This document shows positions 45,451-53,477 of a stretch of DNA of 54,643 bases, in pieces; position 1 is the first letter of the stretch; each line of letters starts with the position of its first letter. The notes under the pieces were generated by a model, which had not been told where the DNA came from, did no database searches, and was given only the letters and a program-made list of their open reading frames with translations. This DNA is from Phycisphaerae bacterium (GTDB lineage: Bacteria; Chloroflexota; Anaerolineae; 4572-78; J111), in assembly GCA_028285035.1 (NCBI GenBank), contig JANQQF010000031.1:1-54643 (forward strand), written 5' to 3'. A program made the position numbers and the translations under genes.

Positions 45451-46449
45451 CTAGACAAAGCTTTCAATTTTCGCAATTAATTCATCGGGAACCTCAATGC
45501 CTTTTTGTTCAGCAGTTGCTCTGGCCTGATGGCGACGGTCTCCCGGAAGCCGAACCCCCTCTTGCTCAAGCATCACCGCAATCATCGTTTCCAGCCGATC
45601 AGCTATTGCTTCGCCGCCCGCTTTGCCCGGATCAATGGCAATGAATGTTTGCCCAACATTGGGTGCGCCCCCGCTGTTGTCGCCAAAAGGTGGAGCCATG
45701 TAGGCCCAGTTGCCGCCCGTGAGGCCTGCTGCCATCAACTCGACGACCAAGCCCAAGCCAAATCCCTTTGCCCCGCCAAGTGGGGCCAAACTGCCAGCCA
45801 AGCCTGCTTTGGGGTCAGTGGTTGGTTGCCCGGTCTCATCAAACGCCCAGCCAAGCGGAATCTCCCGACCTTCTTTCGCGGCCTGTTTGACATTAACCTT
45901 GGCCGTCATACTGGTCGCAAGATCAACAACGATGGGTGGCTGGTCAACTCGAGGTGCGCCAAAGCCGAAGGGGTTTGTGCCGAAAAATGCCTTCGTGCCG
46001 CCCCACGGGGCAACGGATGACGGGGCGTTGGCAAAGGCCAAACTAACCAACCCTTTGCGAGCGAGAATATCATTAAACCAGCCCACTACCCCTGCCGAGT
46101 AAGAGCGTTGTAGGCTCATCAAACCAACGCCCTGCGCCATTGTGGTTTCAACGAAGGCATCAAGACCCGCTATAAAAGCAGGGTGACAGAAGCCGTGGTC
46201 TGCATCCACTTGAATGATCGCCCCTGCTTGGCTGATGATGGTTGGGGTTGCTTGTCCATTCACTTTGCCCACTTGTAGATGTCCCAAATACAAGGGTAGG
46301 TAGCCCAGCCCCACATTACGAATGCCTTCAGCCTCGGCATCCTCGACCGATTTGGCAGTGGGTCCTGCCTGAATGTCATTGGCTCCGCAGCGAACGAGGG
46401 CGTCGTACGTCAGGGTGTAAATCTCTTTGAGGGTTAAATTAGCCATCAT
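45451..46449 (-). CDS. Malate/L-lactate dehydrogenase family (Ldh2-type) oxidoreductase
   Basis: The 332-residue protein belongs to the YlbC/Ldh2 superfamily, which has its own NAD(P)-binding fold distinct from ordinary LDH. Signs are DADHGFCHPAF, SAGVVGWFNDILARKGLVSLAFANAPSSVAPWGG, GTNPFGFGAPR, DLATSMTAKVNVKQAAKEGREIP and the Gly-rich KGFGLGLVVELMAAGLTGG. Members reduce 2-oxoacids or the cyclic imines Delta1-piperideine/pyrroline-2-carboxylate. The substrate cannot be fixed. It starts with two ATG codons (46449, 46446); GGAG is better spaced for the second. It is transcribed away from the Lrp gene. Confidence 0.9.
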   Translation of the reverse strand: MMANLTLKEIYTLTYDALVRCGANDIQAGPTAKSVEDAEAEGIRNVGLGYLPLYLGHLQVGKVNGQATPTIISQAGAIIQVDADHGFCHPAFIAGLDAFVETTMAQGVGLMSLQRSYSAGVVGWFNDILARKGLVSLAFANAPSSVAPWGGTKAFFGTNPFGFGAPRVDQPPIVVDLATSMTAKVNVKQAAKEGREIPLGWAFDETGQPTTDPKAGLAGSLAPLGGAKGFGLGLVVELMAAGLTGGNWAYMAPPFGDNSGGAPNVGQTFIAIDPGKAGGEAIADRLETMIAVMLEQEGVRLPGDRRHQARATAEQKGIEVPDELIAKIESFV

Positions 46450-46522
46450 TGTCTCCGTTGAAAATAGTATGTCGAATTATAGGATAAGGTCGTGCTTAAA
46501 CAAAAGTAGTAACACGCTAAAT

Positions 46523-46606
46523 ATTAAACCTAGTAGGGCGAAGAATGTTAGGTTTAATTGATTGAAAATTTGAAAAATTCTGAATTTAACAATAATCTCA
46601 GAATTT
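46523..46606. promoter_or_regulatory. Two perfect inverted repeats between the Ldh and Lrp genes
   Basis: ATTAAACCTA (46523-46532) pairs with TAGGTTTAAT (46549-46558), and AAATTCTGA (46575-46583) pairs with TCAGAATTT (46598-46606). Both are A/T-rich and lie just upstream of the lrp-type gene in a divergent promoter region. They are good candidates for Lrp-type binding sites controlling both directions. Binding is inferred from position and symmetry. Confidence 0.55.
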
Positions 46607-46628
46607 ATATTGACAACAGGAGGCTTTT

Positions 46629-47120
46629 GTGAAAAGATCGTCTGCAACGCCGGATCTGGATAACGTCGATTTGGCCATTCTAAACGAAGTACAAACCAAT
46701 AGTCGGATCAACAACAGCGAGTTGGCCCGTCGGATTAATCTATCCCAGCCTGCCACTCACGCTCGGCTCAAACGGCTAGAAACGTTGGGGATCATTCGGC
46801 AACACGTTTCGTTGTTAGACCGAGACAAACTCGGGCTGGATCTAATCTGTTTTTTCTATGTCCGTTTACAAGTTCACTCGGAGGAATCATTGGTTCGGTT
46901 CGAAGCGGCAGTTCAGGAGCATCCAGAAATCTTGGAGTGTCATTATGTGACTGGTGAATTCGATTATCTGCTCAAGGCCGTCTTCCAAAACCGGCGAGCT
47001 CTTGAGCAATTTGAGCGACGTAATCTGACACCATTGCCAGAAGTGGTTCAAATCGTGACGAGTCTGGTCTTATCAGAAATAAAATTTACAACAGTGCTGC
47101 CTTTGCCTGAGGGGGAGTAG
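46629..47120 (+). CDS. Lrp/AsnC-family transcriptional regulator
   Basis: The 163-residue protein starts with the Lrp winged helix (LDNVDLAILNEVQTNSRIN, then ELARRINLSQPATHARLKRL and LGIIRQHVSLLDRDKLG). It ends with the RAM ligand-binding domain (about 85-155: HPEILECHYVTGEFDYLLKA). Such octameric regulators sense amino acids. It starts with GTG at 46629 after a strong AGGAGG. It precedes a transsulfuration-type PLP enzyme, an amidohydrolase, kbl, tdh and thrC, so control of sulfur/threonine metabolism is a reasonable inference. Two palindromes upstream suggest autoregulation. Confidence 0.94.
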   Translation: MKRSSATPDLDNVDLAILNEVQTNSRINNSELARRINLSQPATHARLKRLETLGIIRQHVSLLDRDKLGLDLICFFYVRLQVHSEESLVRFEAAVQEHPEILECHYVTGEFDYLLKAVFQNRRALEQFERRNLTPLPEVVQIVTSLVLSEIKFTTVLPLPEGE

Positions 47121-47164
47121 GTATTTTGCAATCTTGGGGATTTCTAGATGCTGTTTTCTTCGAG

Positions 47165-47220
47165 TACGTGATACGTGATGCGTAAGTAAAATTTTTTCTA
47201 CGTATCACGCATCACGTATC
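47165..47220. repeat. Word-type hairpin, ACGTGATACGTGATGCGT family, copy 1
   Basis: GATACGTGATGCG and CGCATCACGTATC are exact complements around an A/T-rich loop. The 18-mer ACGTGATACGTGATGCGT at 47166 recurs exactly at 50951. The arms are built of the repeated word ACGTGAT. It lies in the gap before the PLP gene. Confidence 0.7.
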
Positions 47221-47287
47221 ATCGATGAAAATGTCTAATTGATTAAGTATGAAACTTTTTAATTTAACCAACTAACCGAGGTGAATA

Positions 47288-48472
47288 ATGATGGAACAAA
47301 TTTCAGCAGGAACCCAATGTATTTGGGCGGGTGAGGAAACATCGCTTCTTCAGGGAGCGACGCAGGTGCCTGTGGTTCATAGTGTGGGCTATGGCTACAA
47401 GGATGTGGATGAGTGGCTACAGGTCGCTCTAGGGGAGAAGCCGGGACATATTTATGGTCGGAATACCAATCCCACGGTTGATGCATTTGAGGAAAAAGTA
47501 CGCCAATTGGAAGGAGCCGAAGCCTCGACGAGTGCCTCAACGGGGATGGGCATTATCAGCAGCACCCTCTTTGGCTTGCTTTCACCGGGACAACGAGTCG
47601 TCTCGGTCAAGGACACCTACGGGGGCACCAACGTGATCTTTACCGAATTCCTGCCACGTTTTCAGGTCGAGGTGACATTGTGCGACACGACGGATCACGA
47701 GCAAATCGAGGCTGAGATTGCCAAAGGCTGCGATGTGGTCTATCTGGAAAGCCCAACGAACCCAACCACAAAAGTGGTTGACATCGCCCGACTGTCGGCT
47801 GCAGGGCATCAGGCTGGGGCCACGGTCATCGTAGACAACACCTTCGCGACACCGATCAATCAAAATCCACTGCAACTCGGGGCCGACTTGGTCCTGCACA
47901 GCGCGACCAAATTTTTGGGTGGTCACGCCGATGCGTTGGGTGGCGTGATTTGTGGGCGAAAAGAGCTAATCGATCAAGTATACCACTATCGGGAAATCAA
48001 CGGGGCCACACTCCATCCGATGGCTGCTTATTTTCTCCTACGGGGGATGAAGACGCTTGAGCTGCGTATTCGGCAACAAAACGCCAGTTCGATGCGGGTG
48101 GCGCAATTTTTAGAAGATCATCCAGCCATCGAGCAGGTCTTTTATCCCGGCTTAGTCTCCCATAGTGGTCATGAGATTGCTAAAAAACAGATGCGTGATT
48201 TTGGGGGAATGTTGAGCTTTATGCTCAAGGAAAACAGCTTTGATGCTGTCCGAAAATTCGTGCCGCGTCTGCGTTATGCCCACGCCGCAGCCAATCTTGG
48301 CGCGGTGGAAACAACTATTGGCCCGCCTGCCACAACCAGTCACGTTGAATGCACCGCCGAAGAACGAGCGGCGATGGGCATTCCCGAAAGTTTGATTCGA
48401 TACTCCACCGGAATTGAGAATGTTGATGACTTGATTGGTGACTTGACACAAGCCTTAAGTGTATTTGCCTAA
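47288..48472 (+). CDS. Cys/Met-metabolism PLP enzyme (cystathionine gamma-synthase / lyase family)
   Basis: The 394-residue enzyme is of the transsulfuration fold type I group. It shows GRNTNPTVDAFEEKVRQLEGAE, the SASTGMGIISSTLFGLL helix, VYLESPTNPTTKVVDI, VIVDNTFATPINQNPLQLGAD and the PLP lysine in LHSATKFLGGHADALGG. Cystathionine gamma-synthase, beta-lyase, gamma-lyase and methionine gamma-lyase share this pattern and cannot be separated here. GAGGTG precedes the two start ATGs (47288, 47291). It follows the Lrp regulator and precedes an amidohydrolase by 57 bases. Confidence 0.92.
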   Translation: MMEQISAGTQCIWAGEETSLLQGATQVPVVHSVGYGYKDVDEWLQVALGEKPGHIYGRNTNPTVDAFEEKVRQLEGAEASTSASTGMGIISSTLFGLLSPGQRVVSVKDTYGGTNVIFTEFLPRFQVEVTLCDTTDHEQIEAEIAKGCDVVYLESPTNPTTKVVDIARLSAAGHQAGATVIVDNTFATPINQNPLQLGADLVLHSATKFLGGHADALGGVICGRKELIDQVYHYREINGATLHPMAAYFLLRGMKTLELRIRQQNASSMRVAQFLEDHPAIEQVFYPGLVSHSGHEIAKKQMRDFGGMLSFMLKENSFDAVRKFVPRLRYAHAAANLGAVETTIGPPATTSHVECTAEERAAMGIPESLIRYSTGIENVDDLIGDLTQALSVFA

Positions 48473-48529
48473 ATGTTGAGTTGGGTTATTCTAGTGCGCC
48501 ATAAAATAAATTTTCTCAGAAAGGAATCG

Positions 48530-49603
48530 ATGATGATTGACTGCGATGTACACAATGATTGGGTTTCATCGGATGTTTTGTTGCCTTATATTGATCCAAA
48601 CTTTCGGGATTATTTGGCTCGAGGTGAGGCCCCTGGTGGGCCAGGCACCTTCCCCAAATCAACCCGACCTTGGATGCACCCTGAAGGTTTTGTTCGTACA
48701 GACTTAGAGTCTGGTAATGGCGGTCCCATTGGTTCCGATTATGAGTTGATGAAGACAGCGCTGCTCGATAAGTATGATTATGATTATGGCATTCTCACGG
48801 CGGAGGAAGCGATTTGGTGTTCAACAATTGCTAACCCACATTACGCTTCAGCCTTGGCCCGCGCTTACAACGATTGGCAGATTGACCACTGGTTGCCCAA
48901 GGATACACGTCTAAAAGGCTCGTTGGTCGTGGCCCCGCAGGACCCCACTGGGGCTGCTGCTGAGATCCGTCGCATCGGCGAACATCCCGACCTCGTACAG
49001 GTGCTGGTCACGGCCGGGTCAGCTCGACCCTATGGTGATCCTTTCTATCATCCGATTTGGGAAGCAGCCGCTGAAGTAGATTTGCCGATTGCTGCCCACC
49101 TGGGCGGTGAGGTGGCTCAACACAATCCGATTGCTTGTGGCCCGACCACCTTCTTTTGGGAAACACACGCCTTGCTTTGTGAGATGGGGATGGCCCAGGT
49201 GGCCAGTATGATTGCCCAAGGTGTGTTTGAAAAGTGGCCCAATTTGTACTTCATCTTGATTGAATGTGGCGTGGCGTGGCTGCCACCTATTTTGTGGCGA
49301 CTGGATGCTGATTACAAGGCTCTACGTAAGGAAACGCCGTGGGTTAAACGGTTGCCCAGTGAATACGCCCGCGACCACATTCGCCTGACCACCCAACCGC
49401 TCGAACAACCCGCCAATCTTGACTATCTATGGAATTCCCTTGAGGCAATTGATGGAAAAAATACCTTGCTTTTCGCCTCAGACTACCCCCACTGGGATTT
49501 TGATGATCCAACCAAATTACACATTCCCCCCGACTGGCGAGAAAATATTTTTGATACCAATGCCCGAAAGGTATACAAACGGCTGCCGCCGAAGGCAGTG
49601 TAG
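48530..49603 (+). CDS. Amidohydrolase family 2 (ACMSD-like TIM-barrel hydrolase)
   Basis: The 357-residue protein has the COG2159 pattern: MMIDCDVHNDWVSSDVLL at the start (D-x-H-x motif with Asn in the fourth position), ARAYNDWQIDHWLPKDTRLKG and VAPQDPTGAA. HLGGEVAQHNP then follows, with a final FASDYPHWDFDDP. Members decarboxylate or hydrolyse small acids with one metal ion. Substrate is unknown. ATG at 48530 is chosen because AAGGAA lies just upstream and the conserved part begins there; an in-frame start 19 codons earlier is weaker. It lies between the PLP enzyme and kbl genes. Confidence 0.88.
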   Translation: MMIDCDVHNDWVSSDVLLPYIDPNFRDYLARGEAPGGPGTFPKSTRPWMHPEGFVRTDLESGNGGPIGSDYELMKTALLDKYDYDYGILTAEEAIWCSTIANPHYASALARAYNDWQIDHWLPKDTRLKGSLVVAPQDPTGAAAEIRRIGEHPDLVQVLVTAGSARPYGDPFYHPIWEAAAEVDLPIAAHLGGEVAQHNPIACGPTTFFWETHALLCEMGMAQVASMIAQGVFEKWPNLYFILIECGVAWLPPILWRLDADYKALRKETPWVKRLPSEYARDHIRLTTQPLEQPANLDYLWNSLEAIDGKNTLLFASDYPHWDFDDPTKLHIPPDWRENIFDTNARKVYKRLPPKAV

Positions 49604-49616
49604 AAGCTAAAGACTT

Positions 49617-49677
49617 GTAATTAGTAAATAGTAATTGAAATGTGCCTCAGTTACTATTTACTGATTGCTATTTACTG
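49617..49677. repeat. GTAATTAGTAAATAGTAATTG repeat, copy 2
   Basis: The left arm is identical to the arm at 40423-40443. The right half (49648 onward) carries the complement with three A-to-G changes, all of which keep pairing as G-U in RNA, plus an extra word TGCTATTTACTG. It sits between the amidohydrolase and kbl genes. Confidence 0.65.
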
Positions 49678-49695
49678 TATTTTCAGGAGGCTAAT

Positions 49696-50892
49696 ATGAG
49701 TCAAGCAACCTACCAACGATTACAAGAAGAATTGAAGACCATCGAGCAAGATGGTCTGTACAAACGAGAGCGGCTGATTACCTCACCGCAGTCCGGCCAA
49801 ATTACGGTTGATCGTGAGGGCTCAGCCACGCAGGTGATTAACCTGTGCGCCAATAACTACTTGGGGTTGGCCGATCATCCCGAGGTGATTAAAGCGGCCC
49901 AGACGGCGATGGATCAGTATGGCTACGGTCTGGCCTCGGTGCGCTTTATCTGCGGCACCCTTGACTACCATCGTCAGCTTGAGCAAACCATTGCCGATTT
50001 CACTGGAATGGACGATGCCATTCTCTATGCCGCCTGCTTTGATGCCAACGGCGGCGTATTTGAACCGTTGCTTACAGCGGAAGACGCCATTGTCTCCGAC
50101 TCGCTCAACCACGCTTCAATCATTGATGGTATTCGGCTCTGCAAAGCCAAGCGGTATCGTTTTGCCAACAATGATATGGCTGACCTGAAGGCTAAACTGA
50201 AAGAGGCGGAAGCGGCTGGAGCACGGACCATCTTGATTGCCACGGATGGCGTTTTCTCGATGGATGGCTACATTGCCAACGTGCCGGAGTTGCGACGGCT
50301 GGCTGATGAATATGATGCCTTGTTAATGATGGATGATTGCCACTCGACGGGTATTCTTGGACCGGAAGGCAAGGGAACGGCAGCTCATTTTGGCCTGCAA
50401 GTTGATATTTTGACGAGCACGCTGGGCAAGAGCCTCGGTGGGGCAGCAGGCGGATTTGTGGCGGCGGCTCAGCCCGTTATCGATATGCTTCGTCAGCGCT
50501 CCCGTCCGTACCTCTTCTCCAATGCCCTGCCCCCCGCGATCATTGGCGGCGCTTTGAAGGCCATTGATCTGTGCCGCAACGGTGATGATCTCCGGCAAAA
50601 GCTGCAAGATAACGCCCATCATTTCCGAGCGGGCTTGGAAGCGGCAGGCTTCAATCTTCTGCCCGGCGAGCATCCCATCATCCCGGTGATGTTGGGTGAG
50701 GGACAATTGGCGCAGGATATGGCTAATCGATTGTATGATTTGGGTGTTTACGTGACGGGCTTCTTCTACCCAGTCGTGCCACTTGGTCAGGCTCGCATTC
50801 GCACTCAAATGTCAGCCGCTCTGACCACCGAACAACTCGACCACGCCATTGGGGCATTCACTCAGGCGGGGCAGGAGTTGGGGATTATTTAA
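49696..50892 (+). CDS. kbl: Glycine C-acetyltransferase (2-amino-3-ketobutyrate CoA ligase)
   Basis: The 398-residue PLP enzyme of the alpha-oxoamine synthase family shows [57 protein letters not shown] and [18 protein letters not shown]. The PLP lysine is in [16 protein letters not shown]. It cleaves 2-amino-3-ketobutyrate with CoA to glycine and acetyl-CoA, the second step of threonine breakdown. The next gene encodes threonine dehydrogenase, which makes the substrate, so this function is well supported by context. ATG at 49696 follows AGGAGG. Confidence 0.96.
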   Translation: MSQATYQRLQEELKTIEQDGLYKRERLITSPQSGQITVDREGSATQVINLCANNYLGLADHPEVIKAAQTAMDQYGYGLASVRFICGTLDYHRQLEQTIADFTGMDDAILYAACFDANGGVFEPLLTAEDAIVSDSLNHASIIDGIRLCKAKRYRFANNDMADLKAKLKEAEAAGARTILIATDGVFSMDGYIANVPELRRLADEYDALLMMDDCHSTGILGPEGKGTAAHFGLQVDILTSTLGKSLGGAAGGFVAAAQPVIDMLRQRSRPYLFSNALPPAIIGGALKAIDLCRNGDDLRQKLQDNAHHFRAGLEAAGFNLLPGEHPIIPVMLGEGQLAQDMANRLYDLGVYVTGFFYPVVPLGQARIRTQMSAALTTEQLDHAIGAFTQAGQELGII

Positions 50893-50950
50893 GAATTTGT
50901 TAGGGGCCATTTCTTTAGAGGTTACTATGGCGGGATTGTACATTGTAAAC

Positions 50951-51001
50951 ACGTGATACGTGATGCGTGATTGTTAAGTCAGCGCTACTCACGTATCACG
51001 T
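50951..51001. repeat. Word-type hairpin, ACGTGATACGTGATGCGT family, copy 2
   Basis: ACGTGATACGTGA (50951-50963) pairs exactly with TCACGTATCACGT (50989-51001). The first 18 bases match copy 1 at 47166 exactly. It lies between kbl and tdh. Confidence 0.7.
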
Positions 51002-51074
51002 CAGGAAAAACTCGTGATGAAAATGAATAACTCGTACAGAAATGACCACGGACAAATAAAGGACTCTGAGACTT

Positions 51075-52094
51075 ATGCGTAAAAAAGTAATATTTATAAC
51101 CGGGGCCAGTGGAGAAGTGGGCCACGCCCTGATTCGGCATTTAGCCCAAGACAGCAATAATGCCTTGCTAACGATGGATTTACGACCCTTGCCAGATGAT
51201 GTGCGGGCCTTGGTTGTGGAGCATGTTGAGGGTAACTTGCTGGACAACATTTTGCTGGCTCGGATTGTGACCCAATATGAGATTGAGGCCATCTACCATT
51301 TGGCGGCCTTGCTCTCTACCAGCAGCGAGTTCACCCCAGACATCGCCCACGAGGTCAATGTCGAGGGGACACGTGGACTTTTGCGATTGGCGGCAGAACA
51401 GTCACAGTGGCGTAGTCAGGCCATCAAATTTATTTTCCCCAGCTCGATTGCAGTGTATGGGATGCCCCAAATCGCGCAAAGTAAGGAATTGTATCAGCGC
51501 GTACGCGAGTGGGAATGGAACCAGCCCCGCACGATGTATGGGTGTAACAAGCTGTATTGCGAGATGTTGGGTATCTATTTTAGTCACCACTATCGCCAAT
51601 TGGCCGCCGAAAGTCCGGTAATGCTTGATTTCCGCTCGGTGCGCTTTCCTGGTCTAATCAGCGCCTTCACGGTACCAACGGGCGGAACCAGCGATTACGC
51701 TCCCGAAATGCTACACGCGGCCGCACAAGGCCAACCTTATGGCTGTTTTGTACGTGAAGATGCCCGTATTCCCTTTATGGCAATGCCTGATGCGGCATAC
51801 GCTCTGATCAAATTAGCTGAAGCCCCTCGGGAACAATTAACCCGATCAGTCTACAATCTCCGCGCTTTTAGCATTGCCGCAGGTGAAATCCGAGAACGTG
51901 TACTGGCTGCGTTTCCCAATGCTGAAATTACGTATAAAATTGATGAGAACCGACAGGCCATCATCGATAGCTGGCCCGCTGATTTGGATGATAGCAGCGC
52001 TCGTCAGGATTGGGGCTGGCAGCCGCAATATGATGTCAACCGCTCATTTGATGAGTATCTGATCCCTAATATTTCAAAACGATATGATGGTTAA
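51075..52094 (+). CDS. tdh: L-threonine 3-dehydrogenase, extended-SDR (GalE-like) type
   Basis: The 339-residue NAD-dependent enzyme has the Rossmann motif VIFITGASGEVGHALIRHL, YHLAALLSTSSE, IFPSSIAVYG, the catalytic Tyr-x3-Lys in MYGCNKLYCE, and RFPGLISAFTVPTGGTSDYAPEMLHAA. The GGTSDYA segment is characteristic of SDR-type threonine dehydrogenases. It oxidises threonine to 2-amino-3-ketobutyrate, which the adjacent kbl product then splits to glycine and acetyl-CoA. This is the epimerase-like, not the zinc MDR-type, Tdh. It is followed by thrC. Confidence 0.93.
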   Translation: MRKKVIFITGASGEVGHALIRHLAQDSNNALLTMDLRPLPDDVRALVVEHVEGNLLDNILLARIVTQYEIEAIYHLAALLSTSSEFTPDIAHEVNVEGTRGLLRLAAEQSQWRSQAIKFIFPSSIAVYGMPQIAQSKELYQRVREWEWNQPRTMYGCNKLYCEMLGIYFSHHYRQLAAESPVMLDFRSVRFPGLISAFTVPTGGTSDYAPEMLHAAAQGQPYGCFVREDARIPFMAMPDAAYALIKLAEAPREQLTRSVYNLRAFSIAAGEIRERVLAAFPNAEITYKIDENRQAIIDSWPADLDDSSARQDWGWQPQYDVNRSFDEYLIPNISKRYDG

Positions 52095-52158
52095 AATTAC
52101 GGCTCATCCAATATGTTTGATAAATAAAACCTGGAATTCTTGAAGGACAAGCATTTCA

Positions 52159-53463
52159 ATGATTCACTATTACAGCACAAATGGGCAATCGCCAGAAGTC
52201 ACCTTTCAAAGTGCTCTATTTCAGGGCTTGGCCCCTGATGGTGGTCTTTATTTTCCCAATCATTTTCCAAATTTTGATGCAACGGAATTGGCCGCGTTGC
52301 GTGGTGCCTCCCTGCCTGAAGTAGGGGTGCAGGTTCTAACCAAGTGGTTTGGCGATGAAATTGAGGCCGAGGCTCTACAAGAATTGGCCATTGCCGCCCA
52401 GAATTTTCCGATTGAGCTGAAACAAGTCGGCCCCTATCACATCCTCGAAATGTTCCACGGTCCGACCCAGGCCTTTAAGGATGTTGCTGCGCAAAATCTC
52501 TCTCGCCTGATGAGCCACTTTTTGGTGCAGCGGCAGGAGCGGGTAATTCTGCTGGTGGCTACCAGTGGTGATACGGGTGGGGCGATTGCCCACGGTTTTG
52601 CCGACGTGCCAAATATTGATGTATTTGTGCTCTTTCCTAAAGGCCGGGTGAGCAAATTGCAGGCTGAGCAGCTCACCCGTGTGGCCGATAATATTCATCC
52701 ATTGGAGATCGAGGGCGTGTTTGATGACTGTCAGGTGATGGTTAAGCGGGCCTTCAATGATTCAGCTTTGCAGGCCCTTCGTCTGACCTCAGCCAACTCA
52801 ATCAGTATCGGACGCTTAATCCCCCAAGTCATCTACTACGTTTACGCCTACGCTTTGCTGGGTCGGGATGACATTGAGTTTATCGTGCCTTCCGGCAATT
52901 TTGGAAACCTAACCGGCGGCCTTTTTGCCCGCGAGATGGGCCTGCCCTTCAATAGCTTTATCGCAGCCACCAACAAAAATGATGCTGCGGTGCGTTATCT
53001 TCAAACGGGGCAATATGAGCCACGAGACACCATCGCTACCCTGTCCAATGCGATGGATGTGGGCAATCCGAGCAACTTTGTGCGGGTGCTTGAACTGTAT
53101 CAGCATGATGTTGATCGATTTAAGCAGATTATTCAGGCATACGCTGTATCAGATGGGGTGACCGTGGAGACGATGAAGGCGGTATATGTTGAGCACGACT
53201 ACTTGCTAGAGCCGCATACCGCCATTGGCTGGCGTGTGGCTGAAGATCATGCCAATTCTGATAAAACGACCGTAATTGTCTCGACCGCTTCTCCGATTAA
53301 ATTTGCGACCGAAATTGAAAACACGGCTGGCATTCCTGTTGATAATCAGCACGCGATCGAACAGCTTCAACAACGCCCCTCACGCAAGGTCACGCTACCG
53401 AACGATTATGACGCGTTTAAGAAAATGTTACTAGAATTTGCATCTAAACTAAAAACAGGATGA
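52159..53463 (+). CDS. thrC: Threonine synthase
   Basis: The 434-residue PLP enzyme starts MIHYYSTNGQSPEVTFQSAL, has FHGPTQAFKDVAAQNLSRL with the PLP lysine, VATSGDTGGAIAHGF, FVLFPKGRVSKLQAEQL and VPSGNFGNLTGGLFAREMGLP. It converts O-phosphohomoserine to threonine in the cytoplasm. It is full length for the short-type bacterial enzyme. The gene follows kbl and tdh, so threonine synthesis and breakdown are encoded together. No homoserine kinase or dehydrogenase gene is nearby. An IS630-type element sits directly downstream. Confidence 0.96.
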   Translation: MIHYYSTNGQSPEVTFQSALFQGLAPDGGLYFPNHFPNFDATELAALRGASLPEVGVQVLTKWFGDEIEAEALQELAIAAQNFPIELKQVGPYHILEMFHGPTQAFKDVAAQNLSRLMSHFLVQRQERVILLVATSGDTGGAIAHGFADVPNIDVFVLFPKGRVSKLQAEQLTRVADNIHPLEIEGVFDDCQVMVKRAFNDSALQALRLTSANSISIGRLIPQVIYYVYAYALLGRDDIEFIVPSGNFGNLTGGLFAREMGLPFNSFIAATNKNDAAVRYLQTGQYEPRDTIATLSNAMDVGNPSNFVRVLELYQHDVDRFKQIIQAYAVSDGVTVETMKAVYVEHDYLLEPHTAIGWRVAEDHANSDKTTVIVSTASPIKFATEIENTAGIPVDNQHAIEQLQQRPSRKVTLPNDYDAFKKMLLEFASKLKTG

Positions 53464-53477
53464 AAACATAACTTTTG

